Source: HGM11416 sp045596285 (GTDB taxonomy: Bacteria; Bacillota; Clostridia; Christensenellales; Borkfalkiaceae). From it: a DNA stretch of 46,724 nt. A program made the translations under genes and the position numbers. The notes below the pieces were generated by a model. It saw nothing but the letters and a program-made list of their open reading frames with translations. It was not told where the DNA came from and did no database searches. The stretch is from assembly GCA_045596285.1 (NCBI GenBank), contig JAZOCA010000110.1, forward strand, positions 1-46,724, in the 5' to 3' direction. Positions 7,764 through 15,709 of this stretch are shown in pieces (positions within the stretch are counted from its first letter, which is position 1; each line of letters begins with the position of its first letter).

Positions 7764-8447
7764 ATGAAAAAACTGTTAGCGTATTTTTCAAAGGTAGAAC
7801 TTATTTTATGGTCGGTATCCGTTATTTGTATCGTTTTGTCTTTTTTGCTTTTTGATCGCGAAAGTTACCTAACTTTGCCCGCGTCCCTTGTTGGGGTAAG
7901 CTCGTTGATCTTCAATGCGAAAGGTAACCCCATAGGTCAAGCGCTTATGGTTGTATTTAGCTTGCTATATGGAATTATTTCGTATACCTTTGCTTACTAC
8001 GGCGAAATGATTACCTATCTTGGAATGACTATGCCGATGGCTATTTTTGCTCTTATTGCGTGGTTGAAAAACCCATACAAAGGGAATAAGGCAGAAGTCA
8101 AGGTTAATAGCATAGGCAATACCGAAAGGGTTTTAATGTGTATGCTTGCTTTAGTTGTTACGCTGTTGTTCTATTTTATTTTGAAGCAATTTAACACCGC
8201 TAATATCATACCAAGCACCTTTTCGGTAACCACCAGTTTTATTGCCGTGTATCTTACTTTCCGTAGGTGCCCAACCTTTGCTTTGGCTTATGCCACGAAC
8301 GATATCGTTTTAATTGTTTTGTGGTCGTTAGCAAGTTTTTCTGATATACGCTATATATCCGTGGTCGTTTGTTTCGTTGCCTTTTTGTTTAACGATATTT
8401 ACGGATACATCAATTGGCGACGAATAAAAAAAAGACAAGCTGTTTAA
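7764..8447 (+). CDS. pnuC: PnuC-family vitamin transporter (probably nicotinamide riboside)
   Basis: The 227-residue protein has about seven hydrophobic segments. Family marks are the N-terminal WSVSVICIVLSF, GNPIGQALMVVFSLLYGIISY, AWLKNPYKGN and the C-terminal FLFNDIYGYINWRRIKKRQ. PnuC proteins are facilitators that move nicotinamide riboside, or in relatives thiamine or riboflavin, down a gradient that is held by phosphorylation inside the cell. The substrate cannot be read from sequence alone. I chose ATG 7764 (MKKLLAYF) because GGGAGC lies 7 nt upstream and because the upstream part of the open frame lies in the leader RNA. The gene is alone, under its own promoter and candidate riboswitch. 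Confidence 0.88.
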   Translation: MKKLLAYFSKVELILWSVSVICIVLSFLLFDRESYLTLPASLVGVSSLIFNAKGNPIGQALMVVFSLLYGIISYTFAYYGEMITYLGMTMPMAIFALIAWLKNPYKGNKAEVKVNSIGNTERVLMCMLALVVTLLFYFILKQFNTANIIPSTFSVTTSFIAVYLTFRRCPTFALAYATNDIVLIVLWSLASFSDIRYISVVVCFVAFLFNDIYGYINWRRIKKRQAV

Positions 8448-8515
8448 CTTAAATTCCCAACGAATTATTGCTTATCGATAGTATTGTTTTATTGTAAATC
8501 AAATCTATTTATGCG

Positions 8516-8547
8516 AAAAACTCGGCTTTAATATAAGTCGAGTTTTT
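8516..8547. terminator. Bidirectional terminator between pnuC and the convergent small gene
   Basis: AAAAACTCG (8516-8524) pairs with CGAGTTTTT (8539-8547), extended by CTT/AAG. A/T tracts on both sides allow use from both strands. Almost the same hairpin ends the lipoprotein gene at 10800. Confidence 0.85.
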
Positions 8548-8590
8548 AAGATTGCTAATTTTATATAATTTAAATAAAACCTTTTCCCGT

Positions 8591-9034
8591 TCACTTTTTA
8601 AACTTTTGCGAAAAGGCGTTGTGGCGGTTAATAAGATCAACTATGTTTTTAGTTTTGTCTGTTACTTGGCCGTTAGCTAAATTTTTACTGCCGTTTAGGC
8701 AAATAGTGGTGCGAGTGGGGCGGTCTACTCTGGCAGAAGTTATTTGCGGTTTTTCAAGCATGGGCGAAGCAAAAGGATTATACGTTTTTGCAAAGCTTCC
8801 GCCTACTAAGTTGCCGTTAACGCCTAAAGAAATTTTTTTCGTTTGCGGGGTAGTGGCGGAAGCACTAATAAAATTATCTTTTGCTCTCACGCCGTAATTT
8901 TGTTGGCGCAAAGATTCGCCTTTTGTAAAATTAGAAGTTTGCCCATCGCTTTGCCCCGCTTGTTTATCTTGGTTTTCGTTTTTATTTTTGTTGGCAAGTT
9001 TAAAAATCAAATCCCAAATAGCCTTATTTTCCAT
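8591..9034 (-). CDS. Small hydrophilic protein of unknown function
   Basis: I do not recognise this 147-residue protein. It begins MENKAIWDLIFKLANKNKNE, continues with a low-complexity Gln/Lys/Asn/Ser region (residues 15-50), and ends NRHNAFSQKFKK. No membrane segment, signal peptide or cysteine motif is visible. I chose ATG 9034 because AGGTG lies 6 nt upstream; a GTG three codons earlier overlaps that site. The gene converges on pnuC and shares its bidirectional terminator. The overlapping plus-strand open frames have no ribosome binding sites. That it is coding is inferred from the continuous frame and the good start site. Confidence 0.6.
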   Translation of the reverse strand: MENKAIWDLIFKLANKNKNENQDKQAGQSDGQTSNFTKGESLRQQNYGVRAKDNFISASATTPQTKKISLGVNGNLVGGSFAKTYNPFASPMLEKPQITSARVDRPTRTTICLNGSKNLANGQVTDKTKNIVDLINRHNAFSQKFKK

Positions 9035-9135
9035 AAAGTTCACCTATGTCCCCCTAAAAAAAGGGAAAAAATAACTAAGTTTAATATAAATATATTAACA
9101 TTTAAAATATAATAGAATTTTTTTGCAAAAAACGT

Positions 9136-9164
9136 TTGATTATTTTGTTAAATTGTTATATAAT
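9136..9164 (+). promoter_or_regulatory. Promoter of the lipoprotein gene
   Basis: TTGATT (9136-9141) and TATAAT (9159-9164) are separated by 17 bases. Confidence 0.75.
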
Positions 9165-9231
9165 GTATGAGTATAAAATTGCGGTATTACACGCAAAGTC
9201 AATTTCCTATGCAAAAAAGGAGCAATAGAAA

Positions 9232-10767
9232 ATGAAAAAAATCATTATCGTACTTGTTGCACTTCTTACTTGCCTTACGGCAGTGTTTGCAGGTTGCAAC
9301 GAATCAACCGGTTATTCTAACAAATTAACCAATTTAGACGGCGCAGTTGAATCTAACGGCGGTTTTGCGGTAGCAAAAGGCGATTACGTTTACTTTATCA
9401 ACGGCGTAGAAACACACACTTCAGATAACACTTACGGTGACGTACAAACTGGTGCTTTAGTAAGAATTAAACGTGCAGATCTTGCTAATCCCGCAGAAGC
9501 AACTCCCGAACTCGTTATTCCCGCGCTTTTCGTAGCAGGCGATACCACTTCAGGCTTCTATATGTATGGCGATAGCGTTTATTACGCTTCTCCCACCACC
9601 GCAAAGAATAAAGAAGGTATTGTAGAAAACACCAAACTCGATTTCGTTAAAACCTCTTTAAACGGCGAAAAATCAGTTATTTTAAAAACCGTTGACGATA
9701 AAGCTACGGTATACCGCTACGTAGAAGAAGAAGGCGTTGTATACTTAGTTTTAAAAACCGTTAACGAAGATGGCGAAACCGTTGTTCAAATCATTAACGC
9801 AACCGAAAATAAAGAAGTTATCACAACCGAAAAAGTAGCAAGCGTAATCTTCCCCGAAGAAAACAATTTCAGCGCTGTTTACTATACCAGAGTTGCTCAT
9901 AACGAAACTTTAGACCAAGACGAAAGTTATAACGAAATTCACCGCGTAACAGTAACCGGCGAAGACGAAATTCTTTTATCTGGTAACGGTTTATACGGTA
10001 ACGAATCAGGTTGGGGTATTTCAGGCGTAACCTTTACTTTAATCAAAGATACCGCTTCTCACCTTTACTTTAGCGTTGTTTACGGCGATACTTCTATCAC
10101 TACCGTAACTACCTACTGTGCAGTTGCTAAAGCAGACCTTGTTAAAGATGCTCTTGCAGAAAATCAAGCAAAAGTAGTTATATTAAACAAGGGTACTGCA
10201 TCTGCTTCAAAGGTATTTGCTTCAACTTCTTACTTTAAAGATCTTAATACTATCGTTTATTTAGATACCACTTACGGCATCGTTAAATACGATTATCAAA
10301 CCACCGATGCTTCTGCATCAGATGGTAGAATTCGTCTTTTCTACGATAAGGATTTAGTTTCTTACACCGTTAAGTTCTGGAACGAAGGTTATTTATATCT
10401 TACCGATTCTTCAAGCTATTACTACAGAGTAAACGTTGGCGCGCTTTTAGATGCAGATCCTGCTAACGACGAAGTTGCTTTAGAAAAAGTTAACTTCTTT
10501 GCTAACTCTACTTCTTGGTACGCTCCCGAAGTTATAGACGGTTACTTCCTTTCTGTTTACACCGCTGAACCTTACGGCTCACTCGTTTACGTTTCAGATA
10601 TCGCTAAGAACAGCGCTTTAACCGAAGACGAAATCGAAGCAATTCAAGAAAGCACCGAAGAACAAGTTCTTACTAACCTTGATACTTGCATCAGCCTTGT
10701 TTCTGAAAGCAAGCAAGAAGCAATCGATAAGTATATCGAAGATACTTTCGGCGAAGATAAAGAATAA
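9232..10767 (+). CDS. Secreted lipoprotein with beta-propeller-like repeats (DUF5050-like)
   Basis: The 511-residue precursor has a lipoprotein signal peptide, MKK followed by a hydrophobic core and the lipobox VFAGC with the modified cysteine at residue 22. The mature part is nearly all beta-strand-like, with recurring GDYVYFINGV, GDSVYYASP, EGVVYLVLKT and EGYLYLTDS segments, the pattern seen in DUF5050-like propellers. It should be anchored on the outer face of the membrane. No ligand or enzyme site is visible. AAGGAGC lies 10 nt before the ATG. It has its own promoter and terminator. The C-terminus is an acidic helix. Confidence 0.8.
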   Translation: MKKIIIVLVALLTCLTAVFAGCNESTGYSNKLTNLDGAVESNGGFAVAKGDYVYFINGVETHTSDNTYGDVQTGALVRIKRADLANPAEATPELVIPALFVAGDTTSGFYMYGDSVYYASPTTAKNKEGIVENTKLDFVKTSLNGEKSVILKTVDDKATVYRYVEEEGVVYLVLKTVNEDGETVVQIINATENKEVITTEKVASVIFPEENNFSAVYYTRVAHNETLDQDESYNEIHRVTVTGEDEILLSGNGLYGNESGWGISGVTFTLIKDTASHLYFSVVYGDTSITTVTTYCAVAKADLVKDALAENQAKVVILNKGTASASKVFASTSYFKDLNTIVYLDTTYGIVKYDYQTTDASASDGRIRLFYDKDLVSYTVKFWNEGYLYLTDSSSYYYRVNVGALLDADPANDEVALEKVNFFANSTSWYAPEVIDGYFLSVYTAEPYGSLVYVSDIAKNSALTEDEIEAIQESTEEQVLTNLDTCISLVSESKQEAIDKYIEDTFGEDKE

Positions 10768-10799
10768 TTTAACAAATAATTTTTAGTTAAATATAAGAT

Positions 10800-10832
10800 A
10801 AACTCGGCTTAAAAAAGGTCGAGTTTTTCTTT
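10800..10832 (+). terminator. Intrinsic terminator of the lipoprotein gene
   Basis: AAACTCG (10800-10806) pairs with CGAGTTT (10820-10826), extended by CTT/AAG, and is followed by TTCTTTTTT. Confidence 0.88.
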
Positions 10833-11199
10833 TTTAGGCGGTAAAAAAAGGTCGAAATTTAAAAAGTTTTGCAATAAATTTTTAGCCGAAATCATATATT
10901 AAATTAACACCTAATAAACGGTTGTTTTTTTCGTTTATAACTTGCGGTAAATTTTTGGCAAATAATGGAAAGTAAAAAAACAAAAAACGTTCCGCTTTAA
11001 AATTACTTGGCCTTTTGTGGAAAAACTGTAAAAACCTATCTATAAGGCAGTTTTTAGGCATTTGGGCAAAAATCGTTATTTTGCCTATTTTTTAGGGCGT
11101 TTTAAAATGCAAGTGTGCGTTAATCGCTCTCGAGTGGGGGATTTTTGTGGATAAATTAAAAAATTGTTTAATTTTTTTGAAAATTTTTTTAATTATCAC
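10833..11199. other. Gene-free AT-rich stretch with two small hairpins
   Basis: No coding sequence is supported. AAAAACTG (11021-11028) is complementary to CAGTTTTT (11048-11055), and between them CTATCTATAAGG vaguely recalls the dispersed element. GGCAAAA (11065-11071) is complementary to TTTTGCC (11079-11085). A 61-codon minus-strand frame here lacks a ribosome binding site. Confidence 0.5.
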
Positions 11200-11228
11200 T
11201 TGATTATTATTTAAATATATTATATAAT
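11200..11228 (+). promoter_or_regulatory. Promoter of the Pro/Glu-rich protein gene
   Basis: TTGATT (11200-11205) and TATAAT (11223-11228) are separated by 17 bases. Confidence 0.75.
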
Positions 11229-11313
11229 AGTGGCAGATAGGATATGCGGAAGTGTATTTTTTTAAAAATACAACCATTTATGAAACCGCAATTTGGTCCA
11301 AGAGAGGTTTATT

Positions 11314-12276
11314 ATGAGATTCTGGTTAAACAGCGATGGCAAGAGTGCAGGAGGCAGAAGATTCTTCGCTCGCGTTGAAGAGGTTATGGTCGATAAGGAC
11401 GGCAAGCCCGTTTACGTTCCCACGCCTGCTCCCGAAGCAATTCAAGAACCCGCTCCCGAAGTAACTCCTGAAGTAGTGGCAGAACCCGTAGTAGTTCAAG
11501 AACCAGTTCAGGACGATAGCGCGGTTGTTGGTTTGCTTTCTGAAGTGGTTGGCAAGTGCGACGTTATTATTGATCTTTTAGGCAATAAAGCGCAAGCAGA
11601 ACCTGCTCCTTGTGAAGAAGTACAAGAAGAAGTTGTTGCAGAGCCCGTAGCAGAAGTAGCTGAAGAAGAAGTTGCTGCAACCGAATACGTGGACTTTGGC
11701 GAACAAGAACCCGCAGTATTATTTACCGAAATGAATGCTGCTGTTGAAGTTCCTGCTGAAGTAGAAGCACCTGCTGAAGCAAAAGCACCCGCTCCAAGAA
11801 GCAGAAGTTTCGCAGAAAAAATGCGTGATGCATCAGAAGTTCTTCAAGATAGATACGACGATCTTAAGAACTACGCTTTAAGATTTAGAAAACTTAAAGC
11901 AAGAATTTCAAGAAAGTTCGATAGTATTAACGCTGGTAGATTCCAGTTTGTTAAACTTGGTCTTGCAGGTAAAACTTTAAAACTTTACCTCAATATGGAT
12001 ATCAATACTACCGATCCCAAGTTCCACTGTAAAGATATGTCTGATAAGAAGACTTACGTAACCGTACCTACTATGCTCCGTATTAAATCTGGTAGAGCAG
12101 TTAAGTACGCTAAAATTCTTATCGATCAATGCGCAGAACAACACGGAATGCTTGAAAGAAGAAAACCCTTCGTTGTTGACGCTATGGCGTTAATCGAAGA
12201 ATTCTTAGCGGCTAAAGAAGCTCCTGATACGGATGAAAATGAAGTTGAAGAAGTTGCTGGTGGCGACGCTGAATAA
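11314..12276 (+). CDS. Protein with Pro/Glu/Ala-rich linker and a conserved C-terminal domain of unknown function
   Basis: The 320-residue protein has three parts. Residues 1-25 are a conserved basic start (MRFWLNSDGKSAGGRRFFAR). Residues about 30-160 are a low-complexity Pro/Glu/Val/Ala linker. Residues about 165-300 form a folded domain starting SFAEKMRDASEVLQ, with RKLKARISRKFDSINAGR, LAGKTLKLYLNMD and VPTMLRIKSGRAVKYAKILI. The last block resembles a domain that I have seen, often in several copies, in uncharacterised proteins of gut clostridia; its role is not known to me. No signal peptide or membrane segment is present. The ATG at 11314 is chosen because AGAGAGG lies 6 nt upstream; a TTG at 11293 is rejected. 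Confidence 0.8.
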   Translation: MRFWLNSDGKSAGGRRFFARVEEVMVDKDGKPVYVPTPAPEAIQEPAPEVTPEVVAEPVVVQEPVQDDSAVVGLLSEVVGKCDVIIDLLGNKAQAEPAPCEEVQEEVVAEPVAEVAEEEVAATEYVDFGEQEPAVLFTEMNAAVEVPAEVEAPAEAKAPAPRSRSFAEKMRDASEVLQDRYDDLKNYALRFRKLKARISRKFDSINAGRFQFVKLGLAGKTLKLYLNMDINTTDPKFHCKDMSDKKTYVTVPTMLRIKSGRAVKYAKILIDQCAEQHGMLERRKPFVVDAMALIEEFLAAKEAPDTDENEVEEVAGGDAE

Positions 12277-12289
12277 TTAAAAAATAATC

Positions 12290-12323
12290 GGGATTCTGCC
12301 CATACGGTAGAATCCCTTTTTTT
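12290..12323 (+). terminator. Intrinsic terminator
   Basis: GGGATTCTGCC (12290-12300) pairs with GGTAGAATCCC (12306-12316) with one G-T mismatch position, followed by seven T residues. Confidence 0.92.
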
Positions 12324-12373
12324 AATCTTTTAGGCTTAGTCGCAGGTAATTTTTTATACCCTTGTTTTAGCGG

Positions 12374-12402
12374 TTGTTTTTTTGCGCTCTTTATTATATA
12401 AT
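12374..12402 (+). promoter_or_regulatory. Promoter of the radical-SAM activase gene
   Basis: TTGTTT (12374-12379) and TATAAT (12397-12402) are separated by 17 bases; the -35 hexamer is weak. Confidence 0.6.
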
Positions 12403-12476
12403 GTTATATATACGGTTATGCGCGCTATCTTAAATTGCGCTTTATCCCTTTACCGAATTATTAAGCAGGAAATTTT

Positions 12477-13166
12477 ATGAATATCGCAGGCTTACAAAAA
12501 CTTACCTTATTAGATTACCCCGAACACACCGCTTGCACGGTTTTTACCGCGGGGTGTAATTTCCGTTGCCCATTTTGCCATAATTCAGATTTGCTAATCA
12601 AAAAAAGCGGAGATATATCTGAAGAAGAGTTTTTTGAGTTTTTGCGTTCTCGCGTCAATAAGTTAGATGGGGTTTGTATTACCGGTGGCGAGCCATTGCT
12701 CCAGCCCGATATTTTGCCTTTTATGCAGAAAATACGCGATTTTGGCTTTAAAGTTAAACTCGATACCAACGGCAGTATTTATTCTAAATTAGAATACGTT
12801 GTAAATAACAAACTCTGCGATTACGTCGCTATGGATATAAAAAATGCCCCTGAAAAATATAACCTTTCTTGTGGGGGTATGGTCAACGTAGAAAACGTTA
12901 AAAAAAGCGTTCAACTTTTAATGGGGCAGTCCGCCGTAGATTATGAATTTAGAACTACCGTTGTTAAAGAACTTAATTCTTTTAACGATTTTGAAGTGAT
13001 TGCGCGCTGGATTTCGGGCGCAAAACGCTATTTCTTGCAAAGTTATAAGCATTCCGAAAAAGTTTTAAAAAGCGGTTTTTCGGCTTATTCAGAAGAAGAT
13101 TTAATAACCCTTTGCGAAAAGATTAAAAAGTGGGGGGTAGAGGGTTGTTATCTTCGCGGTATCTAA
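12477..13166 (+). CDS. nrdG: Anaerobic ribonucleotide reductase activating protein-type radical SAM enzyme
   Basis: The 229-residue protein starts MNIAGLQKLTLLDYPEHTAC and has the radical-SAM cluster motif C27-x3-C31-x2-C34 (CNFRCPFC), followed by TGGEPLLQ (the SAM-binding GGE motif). This is the form called NrdG2 (TIGR02495), which generates a glycyl radical in an anaerobic partner enzyme. No nrdD lies in the window, so the partner is unknown and the family assignment rests on sequence alone. AGGA lies 8 nt before the ATG. It is monocistronic. The enzyme fits a strict or facultative anaerobe. Confidence 0.85.
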   Translation: MNIAGLQKLTLLDYPEHTACTVFTAGCNFRCPFCHNSDLLIKKSGDISEEEFFEFLRSRVNKLDGVCITGGEPLLQPDILPFMQKIRDFGFKVKLDTNGSIYSKLEYVVNNKLCDYVAMDIKNAPEKYNLSCGGMVNVENVKKSVQLLMGQSAVDYEFRTTVVKELNSFNDFEVIARWISGAKRYFLQSYKHSEKVLKSGFSAYSEEDLITLCEKIKKWGVEGCYLRGI

Positions 13167-13187
13167 AAAATAAACCTTATATGCTTC

Positions 13188-13810
13188 GCATTTGTCACGA
13201 AAACTCCGCTTTTGCTCGGTTATTTACGCGAAAGTAAACGCCCGTCGCAAAATGCTCGTTATTCCTGCCAACTGCTCGCATCTAAGGCTTATTTAACATT
13301 TATATGGGAATGAATTTATAAATTATTTTTTTTCAACGCCCTAGTGCATTTGTCACGAAAGATGAGAAATTAACTCGCATCTAAGGCTTATTTAACATTT
13401 ATATGGGAGTGAATTTATAAATTATTTTTTCATCGCCCTAGTGCATTTGTCACGAAAGATAAGAAATTAACTCGCATCTAAGGCTTATTTAACGTTTATA
13501 AGGGAATGAATTTATAAATTATTTTTTCATCGTCCTTATTGCATTTATCACGAAAGATGCTCTTTATTCGGGTTACGTACGGCAAGTACGCGCCCCTTCA
13601 TAAATGCTCCTTTCCTGCCAACTGCTCGCATCTAAGGCTTGTTTGCATAAAAATAGGCAAATACGCTCCCTTGCAAAAAAGCACAAACGCCTACTCTTGC
13701 TTGCAACTAAACGCTTTGCGCTATCGCTTATTTAAAAATTGTTTTTTCTCATCGCCCTAGTGCATTTGTCACGAAAGAAGAATAATCAACTCACATTTTT
13801 ATTTAAGGTT
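13188..13810. repeat. Intergenic tandem array with a unit of about 98 bp
   Basis: GCATTTGTCACGAAA marks five unit starts: 13188, 13346, 13443, 13541 (one mismatch) and 13762. Unit lengths are 158, 97, 98 and 221 bp plus a partial last unit. Units 2 and 3 are almost identical. All four complete units also share CTCGCATCTAAGGCTT (13275, 13374, 13471, 13625), and most end with a form of CGCCCTAGT. The long units 1 and 4 carry CTGCCAACTG just before the shared block. There is no fixed repeat-spacer rhythm, so it is not a CRISPR array. It fills most of the 770-bp gap between two plus-strand genes; no gene is supported in it. Confidence 0.85.
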
Positions 13811-13936
13811 GATATATGTGTAGGGACGTTAAAAGCGCTTGATAATTGAGTATAAAATAAAATTAAAGGTCAAATATAAAATAGTAAAAAATAAACAATT
13901 CGCGTTGTTTTAGCGCAGAATTTTAAGGAAAATAAT

Positions 13937-14809
13937 ATGAAAGAAAATAAAAAAGTGGCTGTTTTTATAGACGCCGAAAATATATCCGCGCGTTTTGCCG
14001 ATAAACTTTTGGCAGAAGCGGCAAACTATGGCGACGTTATTATCCGCCGTGTTTATGCAGACTGGTCTAGTTCTAACGTTCAAGCTTGGAAGGAAGTAAT
14101 AAGCCGTCATTCATTGCTTGCAGAACAGCAGTTTAACGCCGTAAAAGGCAAAAATTCGGGAGATATTTCCCTTATTATAAACGCCATGATCGTTTTATTT
14201 GAACGCGATATAGACGTATTTTGCCTTGCTTCGTCCGATAGCGATTTCACAAGGCTGGTACAAGTTCTTCGCGAACGCGAAAAAACGGTTATAGGGCTTG
14301 GGCTTAAACAAACGGCGCAAGCCTTCGTTAACGCCTTTTCTGAATTTATATATTTAGATAGTGAAAATGGCGCGCAAAACGGCAAAGATAAGCAGATTGA
14401 AGAAAAGAAAGCTACTAAAGTTCAGTCTGTTTTAGAAGATGATAGACTTAACGCCTTAAAGGAAGTTGTAGATAAACTTATCGAAGAAGACGGCTGGGCG
14501 TTGTTTGCCCGTATTGCAACAGAAATGAAAAACAAGTTTTCGGATTTCGTTCCTAGAAACTACAACTGTCGTTCTTTAAAAGAACTTGTTTTCAAAGTAT
14601 TGCCTTTGCTCGGTAATTACGAAATAGGCACTGCGCAAGACGGAACTACGATGTTTTTAATTCCAGGCCCGCAAACTTTAAATTCTTCAAAAGAAAAGAA
14701 GAATACAACTAGCAAAAACGAGCAAAAGCAAAAAAAACCGCTAAAAAACAAGAAACAAACGAAAAAAGGCAAAAATCTTACAAGAAGCGTTCTAAAAAAC
14801 AGTAGATAA
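13937..14809 (+). CDS. NYN-domain protein with OST-HTH/LOTUS domain and basic tail
   Basis: The 290-residue protein has an N-terminal NYN (PIN-like nuclease fold) domain, residues about 5-145, with VAVFIDAENIS (D12, N15), the NSGDISLIINAM segment, and LASSDSDFTRL. These supply the acidic cluster expected to bind metal. Residues about 150-250 form an OST-HTH/LOTUS-type domain (ALKEVVDKLIEEDGWALFAR, then RNYNCRSLKELV). The last 40 residues are almost all Lys, Asn, Ser and Gln and probably bind RNA. LabA/DUF88-like proteins with LOTUS domains are thought to act on RNA; the substrate is unknown. AAGGAA lies close before the ATG. The gene is followed by its own terminator. Confidence 0.88.
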   Translation: MKENKKVAVFIDAENISARFADKLLAEAANYGDVIIRRVYADWSSSNVQAWKEVISRHSLLAEQQFNAVKGKNSGDISLIINAMIVLFERDIDVFCLASSDSDFTRLVQVLREREKTVIGLGLKQTAQAFVNAFSEFIYLDSENGAQNGKDKQIEEKKATKVQSVLEDDRLNALKEVVDKLIEEDGWALFARIATEMKNKFSDFVPRNYNCRSLKELVFKVLPLLGNYEIGTAQDGTTMFLIPGPQTLNSSKEKKNTTSKNEQKQKKPLKNKKQTKKGKNLTRSVLKNSR

Positions 14810-14821
14810 TCTTTAAAAATT

Positions 14822-14854
14822 AAAAACCCGTAGTTACAAAAACTACGGGTTTTT
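14822..14854 (+). terminator. Intrinsic terminator of the NYN-LOTUS gene
   Basis: AAAAACCCGTAGT (14822-14834) pairs with ACTACGGGTTTTT (14842-14854), thirteen perfect pairs. It can also serve the convergent VanZ-like gene. Confidence 0.93.
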
Positions 14855-14888
14855 ATCTATAAAATTATATTTTTCTTTCGGTTTCAAA

Positions 14889-15449
14889 TTACATGGTTTT
14901 CGTTACGTACACGGTAAGATTGCTAACGGTATTAATTATCGCCATAACGGCAATGGGTGAAGCGATTGCAATTATAGCCATATTAAATTGATTTATAAGT
15001 TTGTTAGAAAATTTAACGACTAAATGATTAAAGAAGAAATATCCAACTACGTAACCTAAGGTATTTGCAATAAGATCGTTGGTAGAAAAAGTTCCGATAA
15101 TAGTTATAAGCTGAGTTGTTTCAACCAACAAAGAAACACCAAAGCAGGTAAGCAAACCTTTCAAGTGGGTGTGCTTTTTAAATATTAAAGGAAGATAAAT
15201 TCCAAAAGGCGAAAAAGCAAGGATATTTAAAATGAAATCTTTTTTATTAAATTTGTGAAAGGGTTTAATATTATAGGTAAGTCGTTCAAAAAAAGTAAGA
15301 TCTTCAAGTTTGTGATAATTTTTAATTATGGCTTTGTAATTGTTAACTTTAAAGAATACTCCCCAAATTAGAATGGTTAAAAATAAAGCAAATGAAAAAA
15401 TTAGTAGTGAAGTGAATACTTTTTTGTTGTGTGTTCTTACCTTGTTCAT
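14889..15449 (-). CDS. VanZ-like integral membrane protein, second copy
   Basis: The 186-residue protein has five hydrophobic segments and the VanZ signature ILAFSPFGIYLPLIF, then LLVETTQLITIIGTF and NDLIANTLGYVVGYFF. It is clearly a paralogue of the plus-strand gene at 5822, with the same order of motifs but low overall identity. GGGGGAAC lies 7 nt before the ATG. It has a near-consensus promoter of its own. Its function is unknown; glycopeptide resistance is known only for VanZ itself and a few relatives. Confidence 0.85.
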   Translation of the reverse strand: MNKVRTHNKKVFTSLLIFSFALFLTILIWGVFFKVNNYKAIIKNYHKLEDLTFFERLTYNIKPFHKFNKKDFILNILAFSPFGIYLPLIFKKHTHLKGLLTCFGVSLLVETTQLITIIGTFSTNDLIANTLGYVVGYFFFNHLVVKFSNKLINQFNMAIIAIASPIAVMAIINTVSNLTVYVTKTM

Positions 15450-15483
15450 ATATTGTTCCCCCGTCGTTGTCTTGGCAGGGCGT

Positions 15484-15512
15484 ATTATATCCTAAAAAAT
15501 CACACTTGTCAA
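15484..15512 (-). promoter_or_regulatory. Promoter of the second VanZ-like gene
   Basis: On the minus strand TTGACA (15512-15507) and TATAAT (15489-15484) form a perfect consensus with a 17-base spacer. Confidence 0.9.
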
Positions 15513-15661
15513 GGGCAAAAAGGGGTTTTTATTGATGAAATTTTTATTACACTGTGTATTCACGGCGATTTCACAATGTTTACACCGCGTTTTAATTTAT
15601 ACATAATTTGCTCATTTTTTGTAAATTCTTAAATGAATTTTTTATTATTTTTTTACTCGAC

Positions 15662-15691
15662 TTGACGAAATTACGCCTTTTATGGTAAACT
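15662..15691 (+). promoter_or_regulatory. Promoter of the tandem GNAT gene
   Basis: TTGACG (15662-15667) and TAAACT (15686-15691) are separated by 18 bases. Confidence 0.6.
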
Positions 15692-15709
15692 GTTTTTAAG
15701 GAGAATTAT

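Noticed and set aside
8619..9112. Two plus-strand frames opposite the small minus-strand gene
   Set aside because: Neither has a ribosome binding site; the minus-strand frame has a good one and shares the terminator logic.
13539..13760. 73-codon frame in the tandem array
   Set aside because: It lies entirely in repeat DNA and has no start site or family.
13188..13810. CRISPR array
   Set aside because: Unit lengths differ (97, 98, 158, 221 bp), repeats are long and there are no regular unique spacers or cas genes.
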